Assembly: GCF_017355525.1 (NCBI RefSeq)
Contig: NZ_CP067395.1
Location: forward strand, 930,001 to 994,000
Source of the DNA: Lysobacter enzymogenes
GTDB taxonomy: Bacteria > Pseudomonadota > Gammaproteobacteria > Xanthomonadales > Xanthomonadaceae
Direction: 5' to 3'
DNA: 64,000 nucleotides
The notes under the pieces were generated by a model. The model made no database searches. It saw only the letters and a program-made list of their open reading frames with translations, and was not told the origin of the DNA. Positions within the stretch are counted from its first letter, which is position 1; every line of letters begins with the position of its first letter. Shown piece by piece: positions 17,942 through 25,338 of this stretch. The position numbers and the translations under genes were made by a program.

Positions 17942-18427
17942 ATGAGCGATTCCGAAGCGCTTGCGCGCAAGCTGTGGAAGCACCTGCACCACGACCGCAC
18001 CGTGATGCTCGGCATCGAGGAAGAAGGCGGGCATATGCGGCCGATGACGGCCTTGGCCGAAGGCGACCGCTCGCCGCTGTGGTTCTTCACCGCCCGCGAT
18101 ACCGAGCTGGCGCGCCGCGTGGACGGCCCGCGCGCGGCCACGGTGGCGTTCGCGGCGAAAGACCACGCCTTGTTCGCCAGCATCCGCGGCAGCCTCGTGC
18201 TGGATACCGACCGCGCTGTGGTCGCACGCTTGTGGAACCCGTTCATCGCCGCGTGGTACGAGGGCGGCCAGGACGATCCCAAGCTCGCGCTGCTGCGTTT
18301 CGACGCCGGCAACGCCGAGGTGTGGCTCAACGAGAACAGCCTGCTGGCCGGGGTCAAGCTGTTGCTCGGCGTGGATCCGAAGAAGGATTACGCGGACAAG
18401 GTCGGCGAAGTCGATCTGGGCCGTTGA
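17942..18427 (+). CDS. Pyridoxamine 5'-phosphate oxidase-like flavin-binding protein (general stress protein 26 family)
   Basis: 161 residues, a split-barrel FMN-binding fold: LWKHLHHDRTVMLGIEEEGGHMRPMTALAEGD, then LWFFTARDTELARRV and VAFAAKDHALFASIRGSLVLDTDRA. Small GSP26-like proteins bind FMN/F420-type cofactors; a physiological substrate is not known. A GAGGAGA ribosome site precedes the ATG. The next gene overlaps its stop by 4 bases. Confidence 0.88.
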   Translation: MSDSEALARKLWKHLHHDRTVMLGIEEEGGHMRPMTALAEGDRSPLWFFTARDTELARRVDGPRAATVAFAAKDHALFASIRGSLVLDTDRAVVARLWNPFIAAWYEGGQDDPKLALLRFDAGNAEVWLNENSLLAGVKLLLGVDPKKDYADKVGEVDLGR

Positions 18428-18747
18428 CGCCGCGCGTGCTGACTACCCCGGACGGCCGCTATATCGTCGTGGACGGGCGGTTGTGGCGCGCGGCCGATCC
18501 GCGCCTGTCGGCTGCCGAGAAGGAACAAGCGGTGGCCGAGCTGATGGCGGCGCGGCGCGCAGTGCGCGCGGCCGCCGGCGATGCCGATGCGGTGCGCGAA
18601 GCGCGCGCCCGGGTCGATGCGGCGAAACGCAAGCTCGGGGAACGCGGGCCGGTGTGGTGGAGCGACGGCGCGCCGGATTACAACCGGCGCATGGTCGCGC
18701 GCACGCCGTATGCGCAATGGTTCGAAGCGCAGACCGCAGAGGAGTGA
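18424..18747 (+). CDS. Conserved small protein of unknown function
   Basis: 107 residues starting at a TTG whose last two bases are the first two of the upstream stop codon (TTGA), so it is probably translated by coupling. The N-terminus PRVLTTPDGRYIVVDGRLWRA is a compact beta-sheet, followed by a charged Ala-rich helix (about 30-70) and the conserved-looking RGPVWWSDGAPDYNRRMVARTPYAQWF tail. I recall similar short proteins across proteobacteria but no function. Confidence 0.7.
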   Translation: MTPRVLTTPDGRYIVVDGRLWRAADPRLSAAEKEQAVAELMAARRAVRAAAGDADAVREARARVDAAKRKLGERGPVWWSDGAPDYNRRMVARTPYAQWFEAQTAEE

Positions 18748-18814
18748 AGCGGCGAATGAAGTTCCGGCGTGGCCCGGTGCTCTTGGCGTCTCCCTTGCGC
18801 ACCGCCGGCGACGC

Positions 18815-19573
18815 TTAAGCCTCGTCGCCCTCGGGCGCGGGATACAGCCGCTGGCACACCGGGCAGAAGAACGCACGCCGTTTGAAACGCCCCAGGTGCT
18901 TGCGGAAGCTCAATCGCTCGCCGTCGCGCGGACAGTGGGTTTTCGTGTGCACTTGCAGATGCCGCTTCAGCTCGTAGGCCTTCTTCCAGCGGTAAAAATC
19001 GAAGCTGTAGTCGCGCGCCTGGGCGATCAGTTCGCTGAGCTTGCGCGGCGGCAAGGCGCCGATCAGGCTTTCCGGGTGCACGCGGATGCGGTGCAGGGCT
19101 TCGTTCTTGATGATGTTGCCGACGCCGGAGAACACGTTCTGGTCGAGCAGGGCGTCGGCGGCCAGCGCCTGCGGCATCTGTTTGAGTTTCTTGCGCGCGG
19201 CCCTGGCGTCCCAGTCCGGGTTCATGACGTCGGCCGACCAGTCGTAGACCTCGTCGAGCGGCTGGTCGATGAACTTGATCGAGCATGCATAGAAGTTGAG
19301 CTCGTCGCCGCCGTCGAACTGCAGGCTCAGGCGCGGCGCGGCCTCGCGGCGTTCGTTGATGCGGTAACTGCCGTACAGCATGAAGTGCACGCGCAGGCTG
19401 AAGTCCGAAAACTCCAGCAGGAAATGCTTGCCCCACGAGCGTATCGCGCGGATCTTGCGCCCCTGCATGCGCTGGATGTCCTGACTGCTGTTGCCGGTCA
19501 CCTGCCGCACCGTGCGTCCGGCGAACGATGCGGCTTCTTCCTTGAGTATGACGATCGTCGGGCCTTCGGGCAT
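18815..19573 (-). CDS. Fpg/Nei-family DNA glycosylase/AP lyase
   Basis: 252 residues. The N-terminus is MPEGPT: after Met removal Pro2 is the Schiff-base nucleophile and Glu3 the catalytic acid. It has the helix-two-turn-helix segment (DQNVFSGVGNIIKNEALHRIRVHPES) and a C-terminal zinc finger ending FFCPVCQRLYP. The first half of that finger reads HCPRD rather than CxxC, so one zinc ligand is non-standard. It removes oxidised bases and cuts abasic sites. The frame stays open upstream but the catalytic Pro fixes the start at 19573. Confidence 0.92.
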   Translation of the reverse strand: MPEGPTIVILKEEAASFAGRTVRQVTGNSSQDIQRMQGRKIRAIRSWGKHFLLEFSDFSLRVHFMLYGSYRINERREAAPRLSLQFDGGDELNFYACSIKFIDQPLDEVYDWSADVMNPDWDARAARKKLKQMPQALAADALLDQNVFSGVGNIIKNEALHRIRVHPESLIGALPPRKLSELIAQARDYSFDFYRWKKAYELKRHLQVHTKTHCPRDGERLSFRKHLGRFKRRAFFCPVCQRLYPAPEGDEA

Positions 19574-19745
19574 CGGCGTGAGGACCATGAGGTGGAATCG
19601 TTCGCCGCACGGGCGCGGCATCGGCGGAACGCGGGAAGCGCAGCGTTGCGCCGACAATGTGGCGGCCGCCGTTAAGGACGCGTAGCCGATGCCGCCGGCG
19701 ACGATCACGCTTGTGCAACGGCCGGGGCCGCAGCGAGCGCGACGA

Positions 19746-20573
19746 TCAGCGGGGCCGTGCGCTGCGCGGCGGCGTGGGCGGACTCGCGCACGACTGCTGG
19801 AAGTGCAGCGCATCGGGGACCGCATGACCTGCGGCGGTGTTGTCGAACACGCACCAGGTTTCGGTCCCTGCCACGGCCTCGGCGCGGACCGCGGCGGCCA
19901 TCGCGGCAAGGCGATCTTCGCCGTAAGCGCTGTAATAGATGCGCGGCGAACCATGCCAGCGCCAGTAGCGCAGCGCGCCGTCGGCCGAGGGGATTGTCGC
20001 GGCAGGCAGCGGAACCGCGGGATCCACGCCGGCGCGCTGCACGCGATGACGCTGCAATAAGTCCTGCGCCTGCTCGCCGAACCACGAGCGATGGCGCGGC
20101 TCGCAGACCACCGCCGCTGCGCTGCGGCGGCCAAGCATGGCGAAAAACCGCGCCGCGACCGCAGCGTCGAATCGCAGCGACGGCGGCAGCTGCACCAGCA
20201 ACGCGCCGAGCCGGTCGCCGAGGCCCTCGACCTGGCCGACGAACTCGTCGAGCAAAGGTCCGACCGCTTGCAGCCGGGCTTCATGGGTGATGGCGCGCGG
20301 CAGCTTGGCGCTGAAGCGGAACCCGGGCGGCACGCTGTCGGCCCAGCGCTGCCAGGTCGAGCGCCGGTGCGGCCGATAGAACGAGGAATTGACTTCGACC
20401 GCATCGAAGCGCGTCGCGTACGCGGCCAGCACGCTGGCGCCGCCGCCGAAACGCGCGCGTTCGGCGGCGGGCAGAGACCAGCCGGCGCAGCCCACGCGCA
20501 CGCGCGTCGGCTGCGGGCGGTTCGAGGCGGTCAAGGTCGGGTCGATCGGTGCGGGCGTCGACGCGGTTCGCAT
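19746..20573 (-). CDS. DUF72 (YecE-like) family protein
   Basis: 275 residues of a TIM-barrel-like fold: VGCAGWSLP, then FDAVEVNSSFYRPHRRSTWQRWADSVPPGFRFSAKLPRAITH (in two conserved blocks), VQLPPSLRFD and CEPRHRSWF, all hallmarks of DUF72. The biochemical role of DUF72 is not established. The C-terminus (after about 255) is Pro/Arg rich and unlike the usual family end. Confidence 0.88.
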   Translation of the reverse strand: MRTASTPAPIDPTLTASNRPQPTRVRVGCAGWSLPAAERARFGGGASVLAAYATRFDAVEVNSSFYRPHRRSTWQRWADSVPPGFRFSAKLPRAITHEARLQAVGPLLDEFVGQVEGLGDRLGALLVQLPPSLRFDAAVAARFFAMLGRRSAAAVVCEPRHRSWFGEQAQDLLQRHRVQRAGVDPAVPLPAATIPSADGALRYWRWHGSPRIYYSAYGEDRLAAMAAAVRAEAVAGTETWCVFDNTAAGHAVPDALHFQQSCASPPTPPRSARPR

Positions 20574-20647
20574 GCGTCCGATGCTGCCGCCGGTTTCGTA
20601 GCACGGGCGTGAACGCGGCGCGGCGTGCGCGGCGCAACGGCCGCCTG

Positions 20648-21184
20648 TCACTCGGCGTCGACGCTCCACTGCGTCAGCCGCCCGAATCCGACCTCGGCGA
20701 CGATGGCATGAAGCCAAGCCGTATACGTTTGCGGCGCGCGCTGCATCGACTCGCGCAGCGACGCCAGCGGCATCCAGACCCACTCCTGCACTTCCTGCGG
20801 ATCCGGCTGCGGCGCCGCGTCGGCGCGGCCGACGAAAAGATGATCGAACTCGTGCTCCGTCAGCCCTTCGGTCACCGCCAGTTCGTAGACGATGCTGCCG
20901 ACGCGGCGCAACGCGCAATCGAAGCCCATTTCTTCGCCCAGGCGGCGGTGGGCCGCGTCCTCGACCGCTTCCCCGGGCCGCGGATGGCCGCAACAGGTGT
21001 TGGTCCACAGTCCGGCGGAGTGATATTTGCCGTCGGCGCGCCGCTGCAGCAGCAAGGCGCCGGCCGCGTCGAACACGAACACCGAGAAGGCGCGGTGCAA
21101 GCGGCCTTGCCGGTGCGCGTCGAGTTTTTCCGCCGAGCCGATTTCGCGATCGCGATCGTCGACCAGGACGAGCATCTCTTTCAT
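20648..21184 (-). CDS. idi: Isopentenyl-diphosphate delta-isomerase, type I
   Basis: 178 residues, a Nudix-fold enzyme interconverting IPP and DMAPP for isoprenoid synthesis. TNTCCGHPRPGE (residues 61-72) holds the catalytic Cys and metal-binding His; the Nudix-like helix EAVEDAAHRRLGEEMGF follows, and TEHEFDHLFVG supplies the catalytic Glu near 112. Length is normal for the bacterial type I enzyme. Adjacent genes are not isoprenoid genes. Confidence 0.95.
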   Translation of the reverse strand: MKEMLVLVDDRDREIGSAEKLDAHRQGRLHRAFSVFVFDAAGALLLQRRADGKYHSAGLWTNTCCGHPRPGEAVEDAAHRRLGEEMGFDCALRRVGSIVYELAVTEGLTEHEFDHLFVGRADAAPQPDPQEVQEWVWMPLASLRESMQRAPQTYTAWLHAIVAEVGFGRLTQWSVDAE

Positions 21185-21392
21185 CGGGGCGGCGCGCTCG
21201 GCTTCGTGGGCGTCAGGAATACCACAGGCACGGGTACGGCGCGTGACCGGGTCGCGGTTGTGAACATCGCATCAAAAGCCTCGCCGCACGCTTTTCTCGA
21301 ATCGCTAACGGACTTCGCGCACAATGCCGATCGCAGCGGCGCAGCCGGATTCGGTTCGCCGCATCGCACCGGCAGTCGCACGAGGAACGGCA

Positions 21393-22313
21393 ATGAACGA
21401 CAGGGGCAGCGAATCGGCTCGGCAACGGGCGCTCGACAAGCTCAAGGCGGTCGATACCGCCGCGAATCCGCTGTACGACGACGTGACCCGGATCGCCGCG
21501 ACCGTGTGCGACGCGCCGATCGCGCTGGTGTCGTTGATCGACCGCGACCGGCAGTGGTTCAAGGCCAAGACCGGCCTGGACCTGGCGCAGACGCCGCGCT
21601 CGATCGCGGTCTGCGATCACGCCATCCGCGAACCGGACGAGGTGTTCGAGGTGTCCGATCTGGCCCAGGACCCGCGCTTCGCCGATTTCCCTTACGTCGC
21701 CGACGGCACCGCGCGCTTCTACGCCGGCATGCCGATGACGACCGCCGACGGCGACGCGGTCGGGACGGTGTGCGTGCTCGATGCGCAGCCGCGTCGGCTC
21801 ACCGACGAGCAGCGCGACGCGCTGGAAGCGCTGTCGCGGGTCACGATGGCCTTGCTCGAAGCGGACTGCCGCCGCCATTACCGCAAGGCGGCCGATGCGG
21901 TCGAACCGGCGGCGCAGGGCGAAGCCGCGCAGTGCGCGGAGCCGTTCCATCTGGCGATCGTGCGCCTGGACCGGCTCGCCGAGGCGGTCGCCGAACGCGG
22001 CGAGCGCGCCACCGAGAAGCTGGTGGCGGCGCTGGTCGCCGAGCTGGAGTCGTGCACCGAGCCCGGGCTCGGCGACTACCTCGACCGCGTCAGCGACAGC
22101 CCGGAGATCGTCGCGGTACTGCGCGGACCGAACGACGAGCCGCGCCTGGATCGCCTGCGCGCCGCGGCCGACCGCTTCGCCTCGCAGCACCGGCTGTCGT
22201 TGCATGTCGGCGTGTCCGAGGCGAACACCGCGGACGAGAATTTGATGGCGGTGTACCTGCGCGCCGACGAGGCCTTGTCGCGGGCGCGCGACGCCGCGGC
22301 CGGCACCGCCTGA
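21393..22313 (+). CDS. GAF-domain sensor with degenerate GGDEF-like C-terminus
   Basis: 306 residues. The GAF domain (about 10-160) contains the PLYDDVTRIAATVCDAPIALVSLIDRDRQWFKA start and the FYAGMPM...GTVCVLD core usual in bacterial GAF proteins that follow this layout. The C-terminal part keeps LHVGVSEANTADENLMAVYLRADEALSRARDAA, resembling the end of a GGDEF domain, but no GG(D/E)EF motif is seen, so diguanylate cyclase activity is unlikely. Start at 21393 follows a GAGGAA ribosome site. Confidence 0.82.
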   Translation: MNDRGSESARQRALDKLKAVDTAANPLYDDVTRIAATVCDAPIALVSLIDRDRQWFKAKTGLDLAQTPRSIAVCDHAIREPDEVFEVSDLAQDPRFADFPYVADGTARFYAGMPMTTADGDAVGTVCVLDAQPRRLTDEQRDALEALSRVTMALLEADCRRHYRKAADAVEPAAQGEAAQCAEPFHLAIVRLDRLAEAVAERGERATEKLVAALVAELESCTEPGLGDYLDRVSDSPEIVAVLRGPNDEPRLDRLRAAADRFASQHRLSLHVGVSEANTADENLMAVYLRADEALSRARDAAAGTA

Positions 22314-22332
22314 GGCTGCGTGCCGGCGCAGC

Positions 22333-23064
22333 TCAGCGCCGGATGAAGAACGCCACCGGCACCATCACCTCGACCGGATCGCCTTCGATCTGCGCCGGCG
22401 GCGCCGGCACCGGCGCGGCCAGGCGCACGGTCTCCAGGGTGCCCGCGTCGAGTGCAGGATAGCCGCTGCTGCGGCCGATGCGGATCTGCGAGACGTCGCC
22501 GTTGCGGGCGACGGCGAAGCGCACGTAGGCGACGCCCTGCTGGTTCAGGCGTTGCGCCTGACGCGGGTAGCGGCGGAATTTCTCCAGGTGGCCGAGCAGC
22601 AGGTTCTGCCAGACCGCGGCCGCGTCGTCGCGCCGGCCGGACACGTCTTGCGGCGCGGCATAGCTCGCCGCGGCCGGCGCCGGCAGATCCGGCGGCGCCA
22701 ACGTCGCGGCGACTTCGGCGGCCTCGGCGGGCGCGGGTGGGGCGGGCGCCGGCGCGGGCGGCGGCAGTTCCGCGTCGGCATCGACGGCGCGCGGCGCTCG
22801 CAATTGCGGTTGCGGGCGCGGCTCGACCGCGGCGCGATGCTGCTCGCGTTGCGCAGGGCCCGGCGGCAATTCCTTGGGCGGCGCCGGCGGCGCTTGCGGC
22901 GTCGGCGCCAGTTCCACCATCACCGCCGCGGCCGGCAGCGCTTGCGCTTGCAGCGGTTCGCGCGAAGACCACCACAACGCGCCCGCCGCGGCCGCGCCGT
23001 GCACGGCCAGCACCGCGCCGAAGCTGCACAGCCAGCGCCAGCGTTCGCGCGCCTGCGGGCTCAC
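22333..23064 (-). CDS. tonB: Energy transducer TonB
   Basis: 243 residues: one N-terminal membrane helix (about 12-31), a long Pro/Ala/Glu periplasmic spacer (45-150) and the C-terminal TonB fold (about 160-243; FRRYPRQAQRLNQQGVAYVRF, GYPALDAGTLETVRLAAPVP). Starts at GTG overlapping the exbD stop as GTGA, so translation is coupled. Last gene of the heme operon, providing a dedicated energiser for its receptor. Confidence 0.92.
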   Translation of the reverse strand: MSPQARERWRWLCSFGAVLAVHGAAAAGALWWSSREPLQAQALPAAAVMVELAPTPQAPPAPPKELPPGPAQREQHRAAVEPRPQPQLRAPRAVDADAELPPPAPAPAPPAPAEAAEVAATLAPPDLPAPAAASYAAPQDVSGRRDDAAAVWQNLLLGHLEKFRRYPRQAQRLNQQGVAYVRFAVARNGDVSQIRIGRSSGYPALDAGTLETVRLAAPVPAPPAQIEGDPVEVMVPVAFFIRR

Positions 23065-23486
23065 GGCGCCGCCTGTTCCATGCCGACGAGCGCGATCTTG
23101 AGATAGCCGGCGGCCTGCAAGGCGTTCATCGTCTGCATCAGCTCGCCGTAGGCCACGCGCTTGTCCGCGCGCAGATAGATGCGCCGTTCGCGGTCGCCGC
23201 CGCTGGCGCGTTGCAACGCAGTTGCCAGTTCTTCGCGCGTCACCGCCGCTTCGCCGAGGCGCAACGACAGATCGGCCTGGACGCTCAGGAACAGCGGTTC
23301 GGCGTCGCGCGGCTGCGGTTTCGCGGCGCTCGCCGGCAACTCCACCGGCGTGTCCACGGTCGCCAGCGGCGCGGCCACCATGAACACGATCAGCAGCACC
23401 AGCATCACGTCGATGAACGGCGTGACGTTGATTTCGTGATGTTCTTCGAGCGCGTCCTCGTCGTGGCGCGCGGTGCGGATCGCCAT
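23061..23486 (-). CDS. exbD: Biopolymer transport protein ExbD
   Basis: 141 residues. One membrane helix (about 22-44) with the essential Asp26 in TPFIDVMLVLLIVFM, then a periplasmic domain with VQADLSLRLG and IYLRADKRVAYGELMQTMNAL. Part of the ExbB-ExbD-TonB proton-driven motor. 10 bp after exbB. Confidence 0.94.
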   Translation of the reverse strand: MAIRTARHDEDALEEHHEINVTPFIDVMLVLLIVFMVAAPLATVDTPVELPASAAKPQPRDAEPLFLSVQADLSLRLGEAAVTREELATALQRASGGDRERRIYLRADKRVAYGELMQTMNALQAAGYLKIALVGMEQAAP

Positions 23487-23496
23487 CGCCGCGCCC

Positions 23497-24219
23497 TCAG
23501 TGCGCCGCCGCCACGGCCTGCACCGGCTGGCGTCCGCCGGGCCGGTCGAGGTCGCGCGAGACCAGTTGCTGCACGCTCGCCGACACGTCGCCGAGCGCCG
23601 CGCGCAGGCTGGCGAGCGCGCGGGTGAAGTGGTTGTAGATCGCCACCGCCGGGATCGCCGCGACCAACCCCAGCGCCGTCGCCAACAACGCTTCGGCGAT
23701 GCCCGGCGCGACCACCGCCAGGCTCGTCGCGTTGGCCTGGGCGATGCCGACGAAGCTGTTCATGATCCCCCACACCGTACCGAACAGGCCCACGAACGGC
23801 GCGATCGCGCCGATGCTGGCGAGCAGACCGACGCCCTTGCGCCATTGCCGCGCATGCGCCAGCTCGATCCGCTCCAGGCGCGAGCCGATGCGCTCCTTGA
23901 TGCCGGCCGGATCGAAACCGCCGGCCGACAGCCGCAGTTCGCTGCGCGCGGCTTCGATCAGCTGCAGCGCGGCGCCGTCGCCGAGCGCGGCATCGGCCTG
24001 CGGCAGCGGCAGTCCCGGCGCGTCCAGCAGCAGCGAACGCGTCAGCCCCAGCCGGCGGCGCAGGCGCGAGAGCTCCCAGCTCTTGGCCACCAGCACGGTC
24101 CAACTGGCGACCGACGCCAGCGCCAGCGCGATCATCACCGCCTTCACCACGAAGTCGGCGGCCAGATACATCTGCCACGGGGTCAGCGCGGCGGCGGATA
24201 CGTCGGTAGGCAAGCTCAT
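23497..24219 (-). CDS. exbB: ExbB/TolQ proton channel protein
   Basis: 240 residues with three membrane helices (about 20-42, 125-147, 165-188). The MotA/TolQ/ExbB signature is clear: LLASIGAIAPFVGLFGTVWGIMNSF and GIAEALLATALGLVAAIPAV. The start at 24219 (MSLPTDVSAAALTP) is supported by its position before the first helix; 43 more in-frame residues upstream are Arg/Cys-rich and unlikely to be translated. Confidence 0.93.
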   Translation of the reverse strand: MSLPTDVSAAALTPWQMYLAADFVVKAVMIALALASVASWTVLVAKSWELSRLRRRLGLTRSLLLDAPGLPLPQADAALGDGAALQLIEAARSELRLSAGGFDPAGIKERIGSRLERIELAHARQWRKGVGLLASIGAIAPFVGLFGTVWGIMNSFVGIAQANATSLAVVAPGIAEALLATALGLVAAIPAVAIYNHFTRALASLRAALGDVSASVQQLVSRDLDRPGGRQPVQAVAAAH

Positions 24220-24292
24220 GATCGGTTCGCAGAAAAAGCGAGCGGCCGCGTGCGGCGGCGCTCGAAGTGAAAGAAGGACGATGCGGCGCGGC

Positions 24293-24679
24293 TCAGCATC
24301 GCGGCGGATCGGGCAGGGTGGGGCGCGGCGCCGGCCGCGACAGCACATAGGCCGCGCTGGCGGCGAAGCCCAGGCCGACGCCGAGCGCGAGCTTCCACGA
24401 CGGATGCGCGCCCCACCAGAACGCGGCGAAGCCGAGCGCCATGCCGAAACCGGCGAACAACTTGCCCTTGCGCGAGATCGCCCCTTGCTCGCGCCACAAA
24501 CGCAGCGCCGGGCCGTAACGCGGGTGCTCGAGCAGGCGCCGCTCGAACTTCGGCGAGCTGCGCGCGAAACAGCCGACCGCGAGGATCAGGAAGATCGTCG
24601 CCGGCATGACCGGCAGCAACGCGCCGACGACGCCGAGCGCGACCATCAGCCAGCCCAATCCGAACCAGAGCCAACGCAT
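24293..24679 (-). CDS. DUF454 (YbaN-like) inner-membrane protein
   Basis: 128 residues, three to four hydrophobic segments. Matches the YbaN/DUF454 pattern: LGWLMVALGVVGALLPVMPATIFLILAVGCFARSSPKFERRLLEHPRYGP split over helix and loop, which places it in a family often linked to iron or heme loci. Function unknown. The ATG at 24679 is preferred over a TTG two codons earlier. Between heme oxygenase and exbB in the operon. Confidence 0.85.
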   Translation of the reverse strand: MRWLWFGLGWLMVALGVVGALLPVMPATIFLILAVGCFARSSPKFERRLLEHPRYGPALRLWREQGAISRKGKLFAGFGMALGFAAFWWGAHPSWKLALGVGLGFAASAAYVLSRPAPRPTLPDPPRC

Positions 24680-24733
24680 CGTCAAAGCCGGCGCATCAGC
24701 GCGGCTCCGTGGATTCGGCCGGCGCGCGGCGCT

Positions 24734-25327
24734 TCACGCGAACTCGTCCTCGACATGAGCGCGCACGCGCTGGAACGCCGCTTCGGCGCCGGCGATCACT
24801 TCGCCCTCCTCGGCGAGACTCAGCGCGACCGAGTCGAGCGCGCCGGTGAACCCGCGCCAATGCCGGGCCACGCCGTCGGGATGCGCGGCCAGATGGCGCG
24901 CGCCGAACCCGCTGTCGAGGCCGAGCTTCGCGGCCAGCTTGTACAGCACGCTGCCGCCGAGGTTGGAGCCTTCGGCCACGTACAGCCAGCCCAGCGCCGC
25001 GGCCAGTGGCAGGTCGGCGCGCACTGCCGCGACCGCGAACGGCGGCAAAGGCTGGCCGAGGTCGCGCAGGTCGGCGGCGATCTGCGGCAGGCGCCGGCGG
25101 CCGGACAGGTCCGGTACCAGCGCGGCCAGCGCGTCGTTCGCGTACAACCCGTCGATATCGCAATGGAAGCGGTACTGCACGCGCAGGAAGCGGGCGAAGC
25201 GGTCGCGGCTGGCGAAGATGCCGCCGGCCATGATGCGCTGGTCGAGGCGGTCGTGGGTGGCGTGGGTCGCGGCCTTGAGCCGCTGGCTGCGGCTGGCTTC
25301 GACGCGGTCGGTCGCGGTGTTGGGCAT
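24734..25327 (-). CDS. Biliverdin-producing heme oxygenase
   Basis: 197 residues, all-helical heme oxygenase of the bacterial HemO/PigA/BphO type. RLKAATHATHDRLDQRIM carries the proximal heme ligand (His25 likely) and LGWLYVAEGSNLGGSVL the distal-helix glycine motif. It would open imported heme to biliverdin, CO and Fe2+. It starts 11 bp after the receptor stop, tying heme uptake to breakdown. Confidence 0.93.
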   Translation of the reverse strand: MPNTATDRVEASRSQRLKAATHATHDRLDQRIMAGGIFASRDRFARFLRVQYRFHCDIDGLYANDALAALVPDLSGRRRLPQIAADLRDLGQPLPPFAVAAVRADLPLAAALGWLYVAEGSNLGGSVLYKLAAKLGLDSGFGARHLAAHPDGVARHWRGFTGALDSVALSLAEEGEVIAGAEAAFQRVRAHVEDEFA

Positions 25328-25338
25328 GTAATCGGCCG

